This document shows, piece by piece, positions 42,801 to 56,200 of a stretch of 64,000 nucleotides of DNA (the first letter of the stretch is position 1; the number at the start of each line of letters is the position of its first letter). A program made the translations under genes and the position numbers. Where the stretch lies: positions 7,742,856-7,806,855 of the forward strand of contig OX243822.1 of assembly GCA_945859605.1 (NCBI GenBank), in the 5' to 3' direction. The notes beneath the pieces are model-generated. The model was not told the DNA's origin. It did not search any database and saw only the letters and a list, made by a program, of their open reading frames with translations. This stretch comes from Lumbricus rubellus (lineage: Eukaryota > Annelida > Clitellata > Crassiclitellata > Lumbricidae).

Positions 42801-45800
42801 AGGGGGACTAGATTAAACACTGCTCCGTGGAGAAGTAGGTTTATAAACTTAGCCAGTTACATTATCATGATAATGATAATAATATTAATAATAATAAAAT
42901 AATAATGATAAATTACTACTAATAATAAGAAGAAGAAGAGCAAGAAGAATAATAATTAGGCCTTAGTCTCAATAATGACCAATCTATATGTAGGATGCTA
43001 TTATGATAAATATGTGCATTTGAGAAATTTTCTTAAAATAACCCCTGTTACACGTACGTTGTAATGTTGATGACTTGCGACTGGTCGATCGGCGTAGTTC
43101 GGCATGTAGCCAGCGGCCGTCATGGCAGCGGCGGGCACTCCGTAGGACTGCTGCATCTGCTGATCGTACAGGTAGTGAGGGTGGATGTAGGAGTAGGCCG
43201 GTGCCACCGCCTGTTGTAACACAGCAAACAACAATGATCAATGTTATTTTTTTAAGGAACTATTGTAGGAACTCGAATCTGACAAAATGCTTCTTCTAGA
43301 AAACTCAAGCGCCGCAATAGAAATGCAAAGCACTGTATAATTATCTTATTGTTCAATTAGTAGCAGTTTCAGTTTAAGAACGCTGTAATAAATTATAAAA
43401 TCGTTAGCGTCGCCCTCCTCCTTTGTCCAGGCTTGAGACTGGCACTGCTCATTCATTGTCCATTCATTCGCTTGGGAACTAATAAAAGACCCTCAGCACG
43501 AAACCTACTCAGAAGCGCTCCAAACTCCATCGCTCCCAAAAGTAACAGGCTTAAGTTTAGTGAGGAAGGGTTTCTCATGGTTGTGCCCCAATGTGTAGGT
43601 GCAGCCACAGAGAATGCTCAATTTTGTGATTAATATAATAATTATTTTAAAATGCATGTAATAATCACCAGTATATAAATTAAATGGTTGGGCATCATAA
43701 AATTGCGAGTCACTGACTTGTTGCTCAAGGTTCCTACACAGTAACCGTCTCATATTAGTACATAGAGGCTATGATTTATTGAATATCTGTCCATGTTCAA
43801 CCCTTATATAGTATCAGCTGACACCGGTTTAAAGGTGTCTAACTGTCATTGGTAATTGTGAGTGAACAACTGGCTAAAGAGGTCACATCAGATGAGAGGA
43901 AGGATCGAACCCTGTACTCTCCGCATTACAAGGTGACCACTCTAACCAATCAGACACCATTTCCTACCATGAGAACTCAACTTACTTACTTACTTCACTA
44001 TACCAGGCATTTCAGAACGGTTACTCAAGGATGCCACTCCGAATTTTAAAAAGGTCAGATCCGGCAGAAAAAAGGCTAGAAAAAACGGACTCTGTGAATT
44101 TCTGACAACCTTTTTAAAAAGTCCTTCAGTTCCCAAAAATGTTCAAGATTCTCCATTTTTCTTCTCAAAAATTGCCGACGACTTCTTTTTTTCTTCTTAT
44201 TTTCAACTCTTTCGCTAAAAAATCATAAATCTTGAGACTTTTGCTCATCTTTTCCACAATTTAACCTCAACACCTGGCTTTTTTTAAACCTTAAAAAAGT
44301 CGAATAAACCGCCAAGCGAAAAAAACCTAGAAACCTAGATAAGACCGAAAAAACCTAGATCCAGGCGCAAAAGTTATGAGTGCATGGATGTATCCGATTT
44401 GACCAGGGTCTATGACAACAGAGGCCGTTACCCTGGACAGAAATTTGCTTGGTATATTATAATTATAGTAGGCTACTAAGCAATTATTCAATCGCTGCGG
44501 TTTCTTATTAACCACGTATCGCATTCCAGCCTTATATAGTATCGGCTAACATCGTTTTAAAGGTGTCTAACTAATCATCGCAATTGTCAATGAATAACTT
44601 GTTGCTCGAGGTCCTTAAGTTGTATGTGCAATTGTTATAGCGCCCCTTCAAGGTCTCTTACTACTCAGAGGCGCTCCCGAATGCAGAGCGGACACTGCAT
44701 CGGAGTTTCACACCGAAGCACTGAGCAATTGTGAGTGAAGAACTTGCCCAAGACCTGTCCTTACGAGGCAAGGTGGATTCGAACCTCGAACCTTCCGGCT
44801 CCAAGGCAACCACTACACTACACCCTACAAACAGGTCACAGTATCCCCACAACCTGGAATGGGGTTCCCTTGACTATACGACACCTCCCAAAATGTTCTC
44901 AATTTCACAAACTGTTAGAGACTGGGTTTCTTCCCGCTTGATCTCGGCCGGGAGCGCCTCTGAGTGAACACCCTGAATGGGGGCTATACAAATTCTGATT
45001 GATTGATCCCATTACAGCAACTAATGGACAACAGTAACTAATCGCTTTGCTTGTCCCATCCTTATATAGAGTTGTTTGACACCGTTTTAAAGGTGTCTAA
45101 CACAGGTAAGAATTGTGAGTGAAGGACCTTGCTACACAGTTACAATCGTCTCATTGGATCAAACATGTACTATCCATATTACAAGACACCCACTCCATAG
45201 CCAAATGTCTAACCCACCCTAAAAGTATCCTGTATTGCTCAACTAAGAGGGGGTTCAGGGCAATGGCACAGTGGGGCGTGGTGGTGTAGAGGATATGTGC
45301 GTCGCCTTGCAGCCGAAGGGTTGCAGGTTCGAATCCACCTCAAGTCGCCACGTAGGGACCTTGAGCAATGAGCAAGTCCTTCACTTGCAATTGGTCAGCG
45401 CTTCGGCATAAAACTCTGATGCAGTGTCCGCGCTGCAGTAGGGAGCGCTTCTGAGTTGTGAGCTTGAAGGGGCGCTGTAATAAGTGCACATACAAACAAA
45501 CTATGAATTGTAATCATACTGCGTTGTATCAGTTTTAAATAAAACATAGATTATTATTATTACCATTATTATTATTATTATTATTACCATTATTATTATT
45601 ATTATTATTATTATATTATCATTGAGTACGCATGCGAATGAAAATGACAAACCGGGGCGTAGTTCGGCATCTGATGGGTAACTGTGGGAATCTTGTTAAA
45701 CTCGCGCACGTAATCGCTGTACGTCTGAAAATCACAATCAAACCAGACAATCAAGTTGGCAGATCAATCACCGAATCAATCAACCAGTAGATCACGTCAA

Positions 45801-48800
45801 TCAATCCAACAGCCAAATCTTGATCGGCCATTTCAACAGTCATTATTAATTTATTATTATTAATTATCATTATTAATTTTTTTTGCCCCGAGGTAAACAT
45901 GATCCCTCGGGGACTTCAACACTCGATATTATTATTAAATTATTAATTATTATTGTTATTAATTATTATAATTATAATTTTTTTAATATGAAACACACAC
46001 ATTTATTCACTTAAACAAACATTACAAACACCTCAATTTCAATGAGGGCAACCGCCCTCATCCATCATTCATCCTCATCCATCATAATTATTATTATTAT
46101 CATTATTATACCACAGAACATTATACTATCTGCAAGTATTTAGAAAAGGAACACGGAAAATATATGAAAACATCAACAGATAAAAACTTCAATGACTCAT
46201 CACAGAGCTGACTAAAAATAGAAAATCCTATCATTACTAGGATATCTACAAAGAAAGCCTCCAATCCCTTCTGCAACGCTCCTAAAAACAGAAAGCAGAA
46301 ACATTAGTAATAGGAAAGCAACAATTGCCTGCCTACAAGTCTACCAACATAACAGCCTTCTAGTACTGTCGTCAAAACTAAAGGTGTAAGTAGGTCAAAC
46401 GTGTAAGTAGGTCACTTCTTACCCCATTGAGAAGCGTTTCAGTTCTAACCCCGTAACGTACTGGAATTCTAAAAAAAGATAAAAATATAAAACCTAATAA
46501 TAATAACGAGAACATATTATATGGCGCCACAACACAGCCATACCGCAACAAGGGCGCCTACCGAACAGCTAGCTGCAAGGTAATCCTTAATAGCAAACAA
46601 ATAAGATTTAAGCCTAGATTTGAAAAAGTTCCCTGAGTCAGCTTAACTACATCAATATTTACAACATAAATTTGTAAATGTGGCTAAACTGCTAGCCGGT
46701 GAATTGATGAAATTATAGGTGTTCTGGTAATATAGACCTCATAGTTTTGAGCGATTTCTAAGTGTCCTTCAAGGATATCTCTTGAAGAATACAGAAATAA
46801 CACGACAAAGGTAGAAAGACTGGTACACAGATTTGTACCCAGGTACAAAGATTAACCATTTGATCTAATCTAATCACTTCTATAGCTAATCCGATAAAAA
46901 GATTTCTATAGCATAGCTAATCTAATATAATCACCTATGAGGCAACTTTGTAGTTCCACAATCCACATGCACGCTGTACAGCCATCAGACAGAATACAAC
47001 TTTCTCGATCTTGTGGGTCCCTCTGTTTGAAATCGCCTCCCTTTGTGAATAGCTGCATTTTATTGTGCTGGACTTGTCTAACTCGTTTTATAACCCACTC
47101 AAGACTTTCCTCTTTGGCCGTGCCTTGGTCGGGAGCACCTCTGAAGAGTTATCTTAAAGGGTGCTATATAAATTCCACAGATAGGTAGATATATAGATAA
47201 TAGTGTCACAAAGCTCAAGATATCAATTCTAAAAAATCGCAACTAAGAATCTGTTATCCTGTGAAGTCCAGTGCAAGTCCTGCATGGATTATTGGCACTA
47301 AAAAGAAAACTGTAGATGCACTTCGACTGAGAGCGCATGAGACTAGCCTACTGACAAAGTGAGTAGTTTCCAATTTTTTTCGTTCGAAAAACTGAGGACC
47401 TTTTTTTAATCATCCGGTCGAAATTTCCCTAAAAGTCGCCAATTTTTCGTCCAAAAAAGCTGATGACGATCTTTTTTAGTCGTTTGCTCCGAATTTCACC
47501 TGATTCGTTGTGTGTGCCTTATTTACTAGCGTATACCCTTGTACCTGGTTTTTACAAGCGTATACCTTGGTTTTCTGGAGGCGAGTCCATGATGCCGTTG
47601 TTTTCTGGAGGTGAGTATACGCCGTATACCCGCGTATACTCTTGAGTACCGCCCTGATTTAGATATATTATTATCTTCGTTAAATTTATTAGAAACCTGA
47701 GTGACAAACTGCATTCAATTGCAGTAGAGATGAATAATAAGCATAAAAATGATAGTAAGTCAGAAATTATCGTTTATAATTTAATCTAGGCATATAGTTA
47801 GTGTCATCTTTATCATGAAGTTTTAAAATATCACAGCCTGTGCCACACAGGTCATGATCATAAGGGCACTGAACTATGGGAGGGAACAAACTTCGCAGAA
47901 CACGTAAATCATTGTTAACAACAGCTTTCAGCAGTTGTCCCTCAACCCCCCCCCCCAACCAATTCACAAAAAACACTCCTTAAATATGGTTCTAAAAGAA
48001 CAGAACTCATGAAGCTCACCCCTCTCCACGTTCTCGGTCACGATGAGCTGAAAATAAAAAATTAGAACGGCTTTAAAACTCGAAGCAAAAAGCAATTTCA
48101 AAACTAGAAGATATACACAGCTCTGCAGGTTTCCACATGTAAGCTTTCTCTCAAGCCCGCTCCAGTACACAAGAATTAAAAATGCTAGAAGCATCCGCTG
48201 GACTCAAATGCCAGAGATTACAAGACAAAATGCCATGGCTCAGTCCAGCAGATGCTTTGCCTGCGTAAATCCCTCTCTCTATAGAATGGACTTGCACCGC
48301 CAGTTCACTCCGCTATGCTCTCTGGTAGTGACTGTTTCTTATCTTTCTCTCGCCTCACATTCTGTCTTTTTTCTGGAGTCCGCCCCTCACACTGAGGGCA
48401 CTTCTGAATGGTTTTTGCTGAGATAGGCACTTTATAAATGGTCAAATGTCTGAATGTGTCCACAACATCCGTTATGGGCTGCTCAAGATAAAGTAGCTGA
48501 TCCATTACAACAAGCACCTATTCTTGTCATAATTAGTCTTAACCATGTGCGCAAGGCCAGTAAAACAAAAACTCGAGCTGCAAAGAGATTTTTGTACGAG
48601 AAGGACTTGCTCAAGAGACCTTGGGCAAGTCCTTCACTAGCAATTGCTCGTGTGCCTCCACGTGAAACTTTGAATCGGTGTCTGCGCTGTAGTCGGGAGC
48701 GCCTCCAAGTAGAAACCATGAAGGGGCGCTACAACAAATGCAAATACATCCATCGAAGAAAGAGAGGCGGTTCTTACAATCGCGTCGGTCCTTCGAATGG

Positions 48801-50190
48801 TACGGCTTCGACGATTCCTCGCGGTCCTTCGATCGCTTTTCCCTGCTATTATTAAAAAAGAATTGACAAAAAACAACGGTCATGTTAATTAACGTCAGCG
48901 GTCGACGCAAACCGACCTCTGGCCAAAGTTTTTCGGAACAGCTCTGCACCACCACAGTGAGTGGCCTGCAGGCAGACACTTGGGTAGGCATGGCCTTTCT
49001 TTGTCATCAAACACAAGCTGTCTGGCGATGCACCAAAATAGATTTGTAACAAAGCATGCTCAAAACAATTTCAGAGTTCACAGAACAACAACACAATGAA
49101 AACTTAACCAGCGTGAAAGGAATCGCCTACAAGACAATGATAAAACAATAACAATGGTTCATTTGCTAGATGCGCATATTAGGCAAGAAAACATGGCAAG
49201 GGCACAGAACATAGTAATTCAACAGATATAAAAATTCTGCATTGTCATCTCTGCTACACCAGAACTAACAGGTTGTGTTGATAGTTATATCCAATCAACA
49301 AACTGGATGTTCTTTTAAAGCATGTCGAAAAACAAATAACATCTACAACCGAGTTACTTAAATATTTAGTTGCATGTACAACATATCAATATTGAGGGAA
49401 GACTGCTGAAAACTGCCGATAACAATGATTTACATGTTCTGCAAAGTTTTTCCCTCCCATAGTTCAGTGTCCATATGACCTGCTCCCCAGGCCGCATTAT
49501 TTTAAACTGACTGATAAAGATGACACTAACTACATACCTAGATTACTTTATAGAGGTTAGCTTCTGGCTAACTCTTATTTTTGCGTTTCTGATTTATCTC
49601 TATTTGTTACTCAGGTTGTAAAAAATAAAGATGATATAATTATTAAGAACTTGTTCAAGGTCTCAATGAGGAAAACCTCATAAGAGACTCAAACTGACAC
49701 ATACTCAATGCAGGGCTGTTTTAAAGGAATTTTTAGAACTGCACAACCCCTTCTTTTCCTTCCCATCCTCCATGGTAAATTACTTCCAATCGGAGGACAA
49801 TGACATTTTTAAAGTTTTAACTGTACAGAAGTGCTTCTACAACTGCACAAATCCATTTAGAACTGCACATTTTGTGTACAACTGCATGTTAAAAGAAGCC
49901 CTGACTCAGTGTCACAAGGAGGCTGCTCTACCTATTATACCAACCACAGCCTTGCATCTTCGGTCGCAAGGTGAACTGGAATTCTTTTTGGAGAGCAAAT
50001 AATTTATTCCGAGAAAAAAGATATCACTGTTGTGCTGTATATAATTATGTAACAGTAAATTCAAAATAAGTTTGTGACGGGCTTCCTGCTCATGTACATG
50101 CCTGCTGGTCTAAGGAGTACAATCACGAGAAAGTGAATATTTGACTTGACCTAAAGTAATTAATTGATCCTTTGTTATACATTGTTATTA

Positions 50191-50228
<38 letters not shown>

Positions 50229-53200
50229 ATTGTGTGCAAGACTGGTAGGTAAGTCATATTCCAAACTGCAAAAGAAGTTGTATACGTTGTTAGCTCAATA
50301 GTGTATCGTGTCTATAACTTTAAAAAGTGCCTCTTACAGTGCACAGCAATGAGATGCATTTTCTGTCCGATAGACCCAGAGAAAAGAAAGCAGCTTTAAG
50401 AAAGTAAACAGATGTGATTCGAATATCAGTTCAGGGCCGGATCAAGAAATTTGGGGGCCCTGTTCAAATTTTTTTTTGAATCTTCGATCGAAAAATCTGA
50501 TGACCTTTTTTCAAAATTTCTTTGCAATAACACGGATTTTCCTGTCCGAAACAGCTGACGACCTTTTTTGTCATTTGGTTGAAATTTCATCAAAATATAA
50601 AATTTCTTCAAAAAGATATAGATCTTTCCTCTCGTGTGTAGGGGTCTCTAAAGGGTGGGGCCCCTGTTCGGCCGAACATGTTGAACATGCCTTAAACCAG
50701 CTCTGTATCAGTTAAACAAAAAACGCGTCAATGGAGAGAGCTTTTTTCGCTTGGTCTGGGCCGGGAGTACCTCTTCGTAGAGATCTTGAAGGGGCACTAT
50801 ATAAATTCTGATAGAGCCCTTGATTGATTAACTCCGCCACGGGCTGTTCTCTGCCAGTGCCAGCCCTAAGCCTGGATAAAGGAGGAGGGTGACACTAATC
50901 ATCTTTGATATGGCAGTGTCGTTAGACATGTAACAAGATTGATTGAAAATTTGAAATGAACTCTGATGGTGCCAGTCCCAAGCCTAGATAAAAGAGGAGG
51001 GTGCTAATTATCTTTGTTTATGACACAGTGTCATTAAACAGCAAGTGCAATGAGAATTGATTGAAACCATTACATCACATTATTACTGCATTGAGTTATT
51101 TTCATGGTAGATTTAATACTGCAATGTGTCTTATTCTTGGAACTTTGGATTCTTTTACACAAAGTCGGGTAACAACAATGAGTCAGCAATGTTATGGTGT
51201 TTCAATTGTACAATGTTATTTCTGTCTATGTAGCTCAGAGTTCAATCCCCCAAACGCATCCCAGTAGACTTAACTTTCAAAAGATGTAATTTGAAAATTT
51301 CTCGTCTTGTTTTGTTGAATTGTTGTTGTCAAGCATAAACTTGTAAATGAATTATGTGATAATAGTTAGCAATGTAAAGCCATCAGCAAATTCATTAAGC
51401 ATACTCCATACTATTCGTTGGAAAGATTCGAGAATCATCGTATCTAAATAGTTATAAAGCGCCGCTTGCAGAATAGCTATCCAGTGCATTAGTCCTGGGG
51501 GAAGAGAAGCACCTTCGATGAATGGGAGGCAGACGAAAAAATGTCATTAGCCCAGCACTCAGAGGGTCATTTCCGAATGGAGGGACAAACCATGTAGGAA
51601 AACATTCGATGTCTGGCCAGAGCGGTCCTAGGGACAACGAGATCAAGTCGATCCTCAAAGCGAAACGAGCGAAATGAGGACGAAGACAATGGCTTTCGCA
51701 AATAGTCCGTGACATCGAAGGTATTTCCCAGCGGCAGTTTGGAGGATGTGCTGTCATCTGATATAATCCTGAACGATAAGAAGCATCATGTGATGCGGCA
51801 GCAAGAATCCCAGGTAATGCTTCTCCTTCAATTTCCATGATGAGAATTTGTGGGATAAGCATGCAGTCAATGACAATAGCAATTTAACAACTGCACAACT
51901 GAATGAGACATGTATGGCATAGGAGTTAAATTAAGGCCCATGACACACGACTCATGACATGAAAAAGGATGCTTGTGTAAGCAGATTTCTACCGGCTTCT
52001 GAAAGGTGCTGCATGTTGTAAATCTGTACGATACAATGTTAACTTATGCAAGAGCATTCACAGTACGGTAGTACACAATGCAAGTGCATGTATAACTGCA
52101 CAAGTAAGCATATGTAAAAGTGCATGTCCTATTTGAGCTCTGTGTTATATAACATATACATTAACAACTTCAACATACACACAGGCACACAAATATACAA
52201 AATATGCATAGAAGTATACATACAATATATTATATAAATAGCATATTACAATGTATACAATATATAACATAAAAATCATATATATAATTATAATACAATA
52301 TAATAAATGTAAAAGAATGAGTAACGCAACAATTTCATATAAAAATCAGTCTACAACGGGGTAAAATATACGACATAGTATGCACATTGCTCAAGCATGC
52401 ACTTTCAGATGTAAATTCACCCATACATACATACATACATACATACATACATACATGCATGCATACAACATACATGTTACAAACATATACACACAAATCT
52501 ATAAATGGCTTGTTTGACGCCAATATTTTTTTAGTCATTTGATTCAACTTGTGATTTAATTTGCACCTTTTATTATCAATTATTAATTCATTACTTCGAT
52601 GTATTTAGTATTATAACGATGTTTTATGTCCAAATGAGAAATTGCAGGTGGAGTAAACGACTTAATTACTTTATAGGCCTATATAATAAATACATACATG
52701 TGTAAATACATATACATATTACATACACATATAACCTGTCTGTGCATAGATATATATTAAACTAAAAATAGAGTACTGTCAGGGTTAATTTACACAAAAC
52801 AGTCTGACAACTCCACATTACATCACTCAATTCATTCACATACACTAAAAACAACATTGGGAAGCAATGGCACGTTGCCCGTATGTCAAGCAGAGAGGCA
52901 ATACCTAAATCGTATCAATGTATTAAATACGTGTATTTCACGCATTGACACAAAATTCATCACATGTATACACGGGACATTTCCAAATGTCTCTGGAAGA
53001 AAAAAAATAGTTCAACACGAAACTCCAAACTTCTCGCAAAGTTCATTCCAGCAAGAACTGGAAAGAGAGAGTAGCCTAGATAAAATGTCTCTTTTTGGGA
53101 AGGAAAAAAACTGTCTTTGAGGCAGGACTCAAAATTCGAGCCCCACTGACTAGTACAGAAAAAAACTATCACAAGAAAACTATCACAGCCAACAAACTAT

Positions 53201-56200
53201 CACAGCTAAAAAAAATGCATCGCGACTCCAAACGCCAGAAAAAAACTGACATCGTAACAGAGATTAATTAAAGTTCATAAATACCTCGCACTGGATCCCC
53301 GTGTTATCTGTCCACAGCGGCTAACCAGTCTCGGACACAACATATCCGCCCTGCCACCCCCACCCCCACCCCCCAATATCCGCAATAGTCCAGAGAGCTG
53401 CATATATTGAGACTGTCCATCTCGCCCCACTTAGAATGCCGAATTCAGCAAAAGTCACCCACCCGCAAACCCGATGCAAAGTCCTTCAAAGAGTCCAAAC
53501 ATATCTGACCTAGACGAAGACGATGTCGGAGACTTTGACACGGTCTGACGTGCCTGAGCGCTCGCGCCAGTGGCGGCGCCGCTGCCACCGCTCGTGCCGC
53601 CGGTGGCGCCTGTTCCACGCTCCAGCTTGCGCAGCGTCTGTTTGGCGCTATGAACAATATGGTTGATGTCTATGTTGTCGTCCGCGGGGAAAAGTCTGCA
53701 CAGAGCTTCGCCAATCGTTGGCTCAACCTCCTAGAAACAAAAACACAACAAAGCGTTAAGTCAAGTGTGACACGATTATTTTGGGTCCGTCAAGATACAA
53801 ATGTTTACTTCCGACAAGATAAGGTTAACTTGTTTGCTTTAGGTCAGACAAGGAACACTTGTTTACTTCAAAGTTAACTTGTTCACTTCAAAGTTAACTT
53901 GTTTACTTTTTCAAAGTTAACTTGTTTACTTTTTCAAAGTTAACTTGTTTACTTCAAAGTTAACTCAAGTGCTTACTTCAAAGTTAACTTGTTTGCTTCA
54001 TGTAACATAAGGTAAACTTGTTCACTTCAAGCAAAATTATCTTTTTTTTAACTTCAGGTAAGATAAGGCTAACTAATCTACATCAGACAATAACATGTTT
54101 ACTTCAGACAAGGTTAACTTGACTGCATCAGACAAGATAAGGTTAACGTCCCTACCACGTCCTTACTTACTTCTTTGCCCCTTTCTCCGCAACCATACTC
54201 TTTGACTCTAAATTGCTGATGTCAGATTGGGAGCGCTTCTGAGGAGTTTCTCTTTAAGTGGCGCTATATAAATTCACGATTACGATAACAGCGTCTGATG
54301 AATAACGACAAAACGCACCTGTCCGTCTCTTCCGACTTTGACCGGCTTGTGCATGTTCCACGGATTCTTCAAGTGCATTGTCTCCGTAAAAGGCAGATCT
54401 CGTCTGAAAGCAAAAGACAATGGACCATTGTTAAAAGCAATTGCCCTAACCAGTAACCAGACAATTTTAAGTCAATCATGTAGACATACAAATTCTGCAC
54501 TGCAACGTAATCGCATAAGTTAACTGTAAGATGATTCAGTAGATGAAATGTTCAATGCAATGCATGTATGACATATTTTGTATGCATGTAGACATTTATA
54601 TAGCGCTTTACATTAGCCTCACGAAGGTACTTAATGCAGCTACCCACGGCTGGGCAGGTAGCTCTCCCGAGTAGCTTTCTTGTCCATAGAATGAATGAAC
54701 CCAACTGACCTGTTGATCCAGTCCAGCTTGAACACAGAGCTGAAAACTTTTGCTTCGAGTCCAGGTGGCAGCACCCAGCGAACGGGAGGATGGCTCTTAT
54801 CGGATTCCGACGCTAGCCTTGCGTACCCTGCATTTCAAACATATAAACAAAATAAATTTGAGCAACTGCATTTCAGCAAAATCAACAGTCATGATCTACT
54901 CTACTCTTCAGACTCTTTAGCCGAGGTTGGGTCGGGAGCGCACTTCTGAGTAGATGATCCTGAAGTGGCGCTATATAAATCTCTTCAATGAATGAATGAT
55001 CCCTGAGTTCCAAAGAAAAGAGTACTTCTGAATAGTTTATAGTGTAAGAAGCCGTCTACGAATTTTCAAACTGAAAATACAATACAATCGAAACAGAATT
55101 CTAAGTCAACTACAGAAACGAAGTAAGATATGCTTGACACATATGGGTTGGCTTAAGAAGCATCCCGCATATTATTTATGCCATCGCTTGAACAAAAAAA
55201 CGTACAAGTGTTCACGTCGAATGTACAATCGTTGAATGAGAGTGGAAAGAAATCTGTAACGTTCTATGATTCATAGTGATTGAAGGAAGACCCTTACCTT
55301 GAAACTTTCCACTTTCCTGGATTGAGAAGACGAGTATCACATTGGCACATTGCTGGGAAAACAGAAAAAAGAGAAACCAATGGTAAATTTGTGCGAATTT
55401 TGCACAAGTTAGAAAGTACGCTATTTAAAAAAAAAAAATCAGTGTACCAAAGGATCCAACAGTGTTTCTGTTACTTAATGTATTGCTTTGGCATCCTAGA
55501 AATTAGACAATCATGCCAAAAAATGCAGTTTTAGGGTTCCTATAACAATGAGATTAATATAGTATACATGTACGTTCATGTCTATATTCTAACCTTAACC
55601 CCAACCGCAACCCACTTACTCGAAACGCCTGACCACTCACCCGAAAAGCCTGACCAATTACCCGAATTGCCTGACCAATTACCCCAATTGCCTGACCAAT
55701 TACCCCAATTGCTCGACCAATAACCCCAATTGCTCGACCAATTACCCCAATTGCTCGACCAATTACCCGAAAAGATTGACCAATTAACAGAAAAGATTGA
55801 CCAAATACCCGAATTGCCTTCAGGACCAATTACCCAAAGCCAGACCAATTACCCTAAAAACCTGACCAATTACCCGAAAAGCCTGACCAATTACCCGAAA
55901 AGCCTGATTGCTTACCCGAATTGCCTGATCGCTTACCCGAATTGCCTGATCGCTTACCCGAATTGCCTGATTGCTTACCCGAATTGCCTGATCGCCTACC
56001 CCAATTGCCTGACCACTCACCCGAATTGACCGACCGCCTACCTGGAAAGTCTGACCACTCACCCGAAACGCCTGATTAAGACGAGCCTCGTTCTGTGGCG
56101 GAGTAGACCAGATGCCTCGTGCTTTCGCAAGGGCCACGTTTTCGTAATTGTTGCTTTTTATGATGAAGAAACGCGCCGAACGAAAGAGGTACTTCAGCCG

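Noticed and set aside
51452..51862. 136-residue protein gene
   Set aside because: It starts in a LINE-type reverse tail and resembles other LINE 3' remnants.
55608..56073. CRISPR-like array
   Set aside because: Units are contiguous without unique spacers and derive from the neighbouring exon; the genome is eukaryotic.
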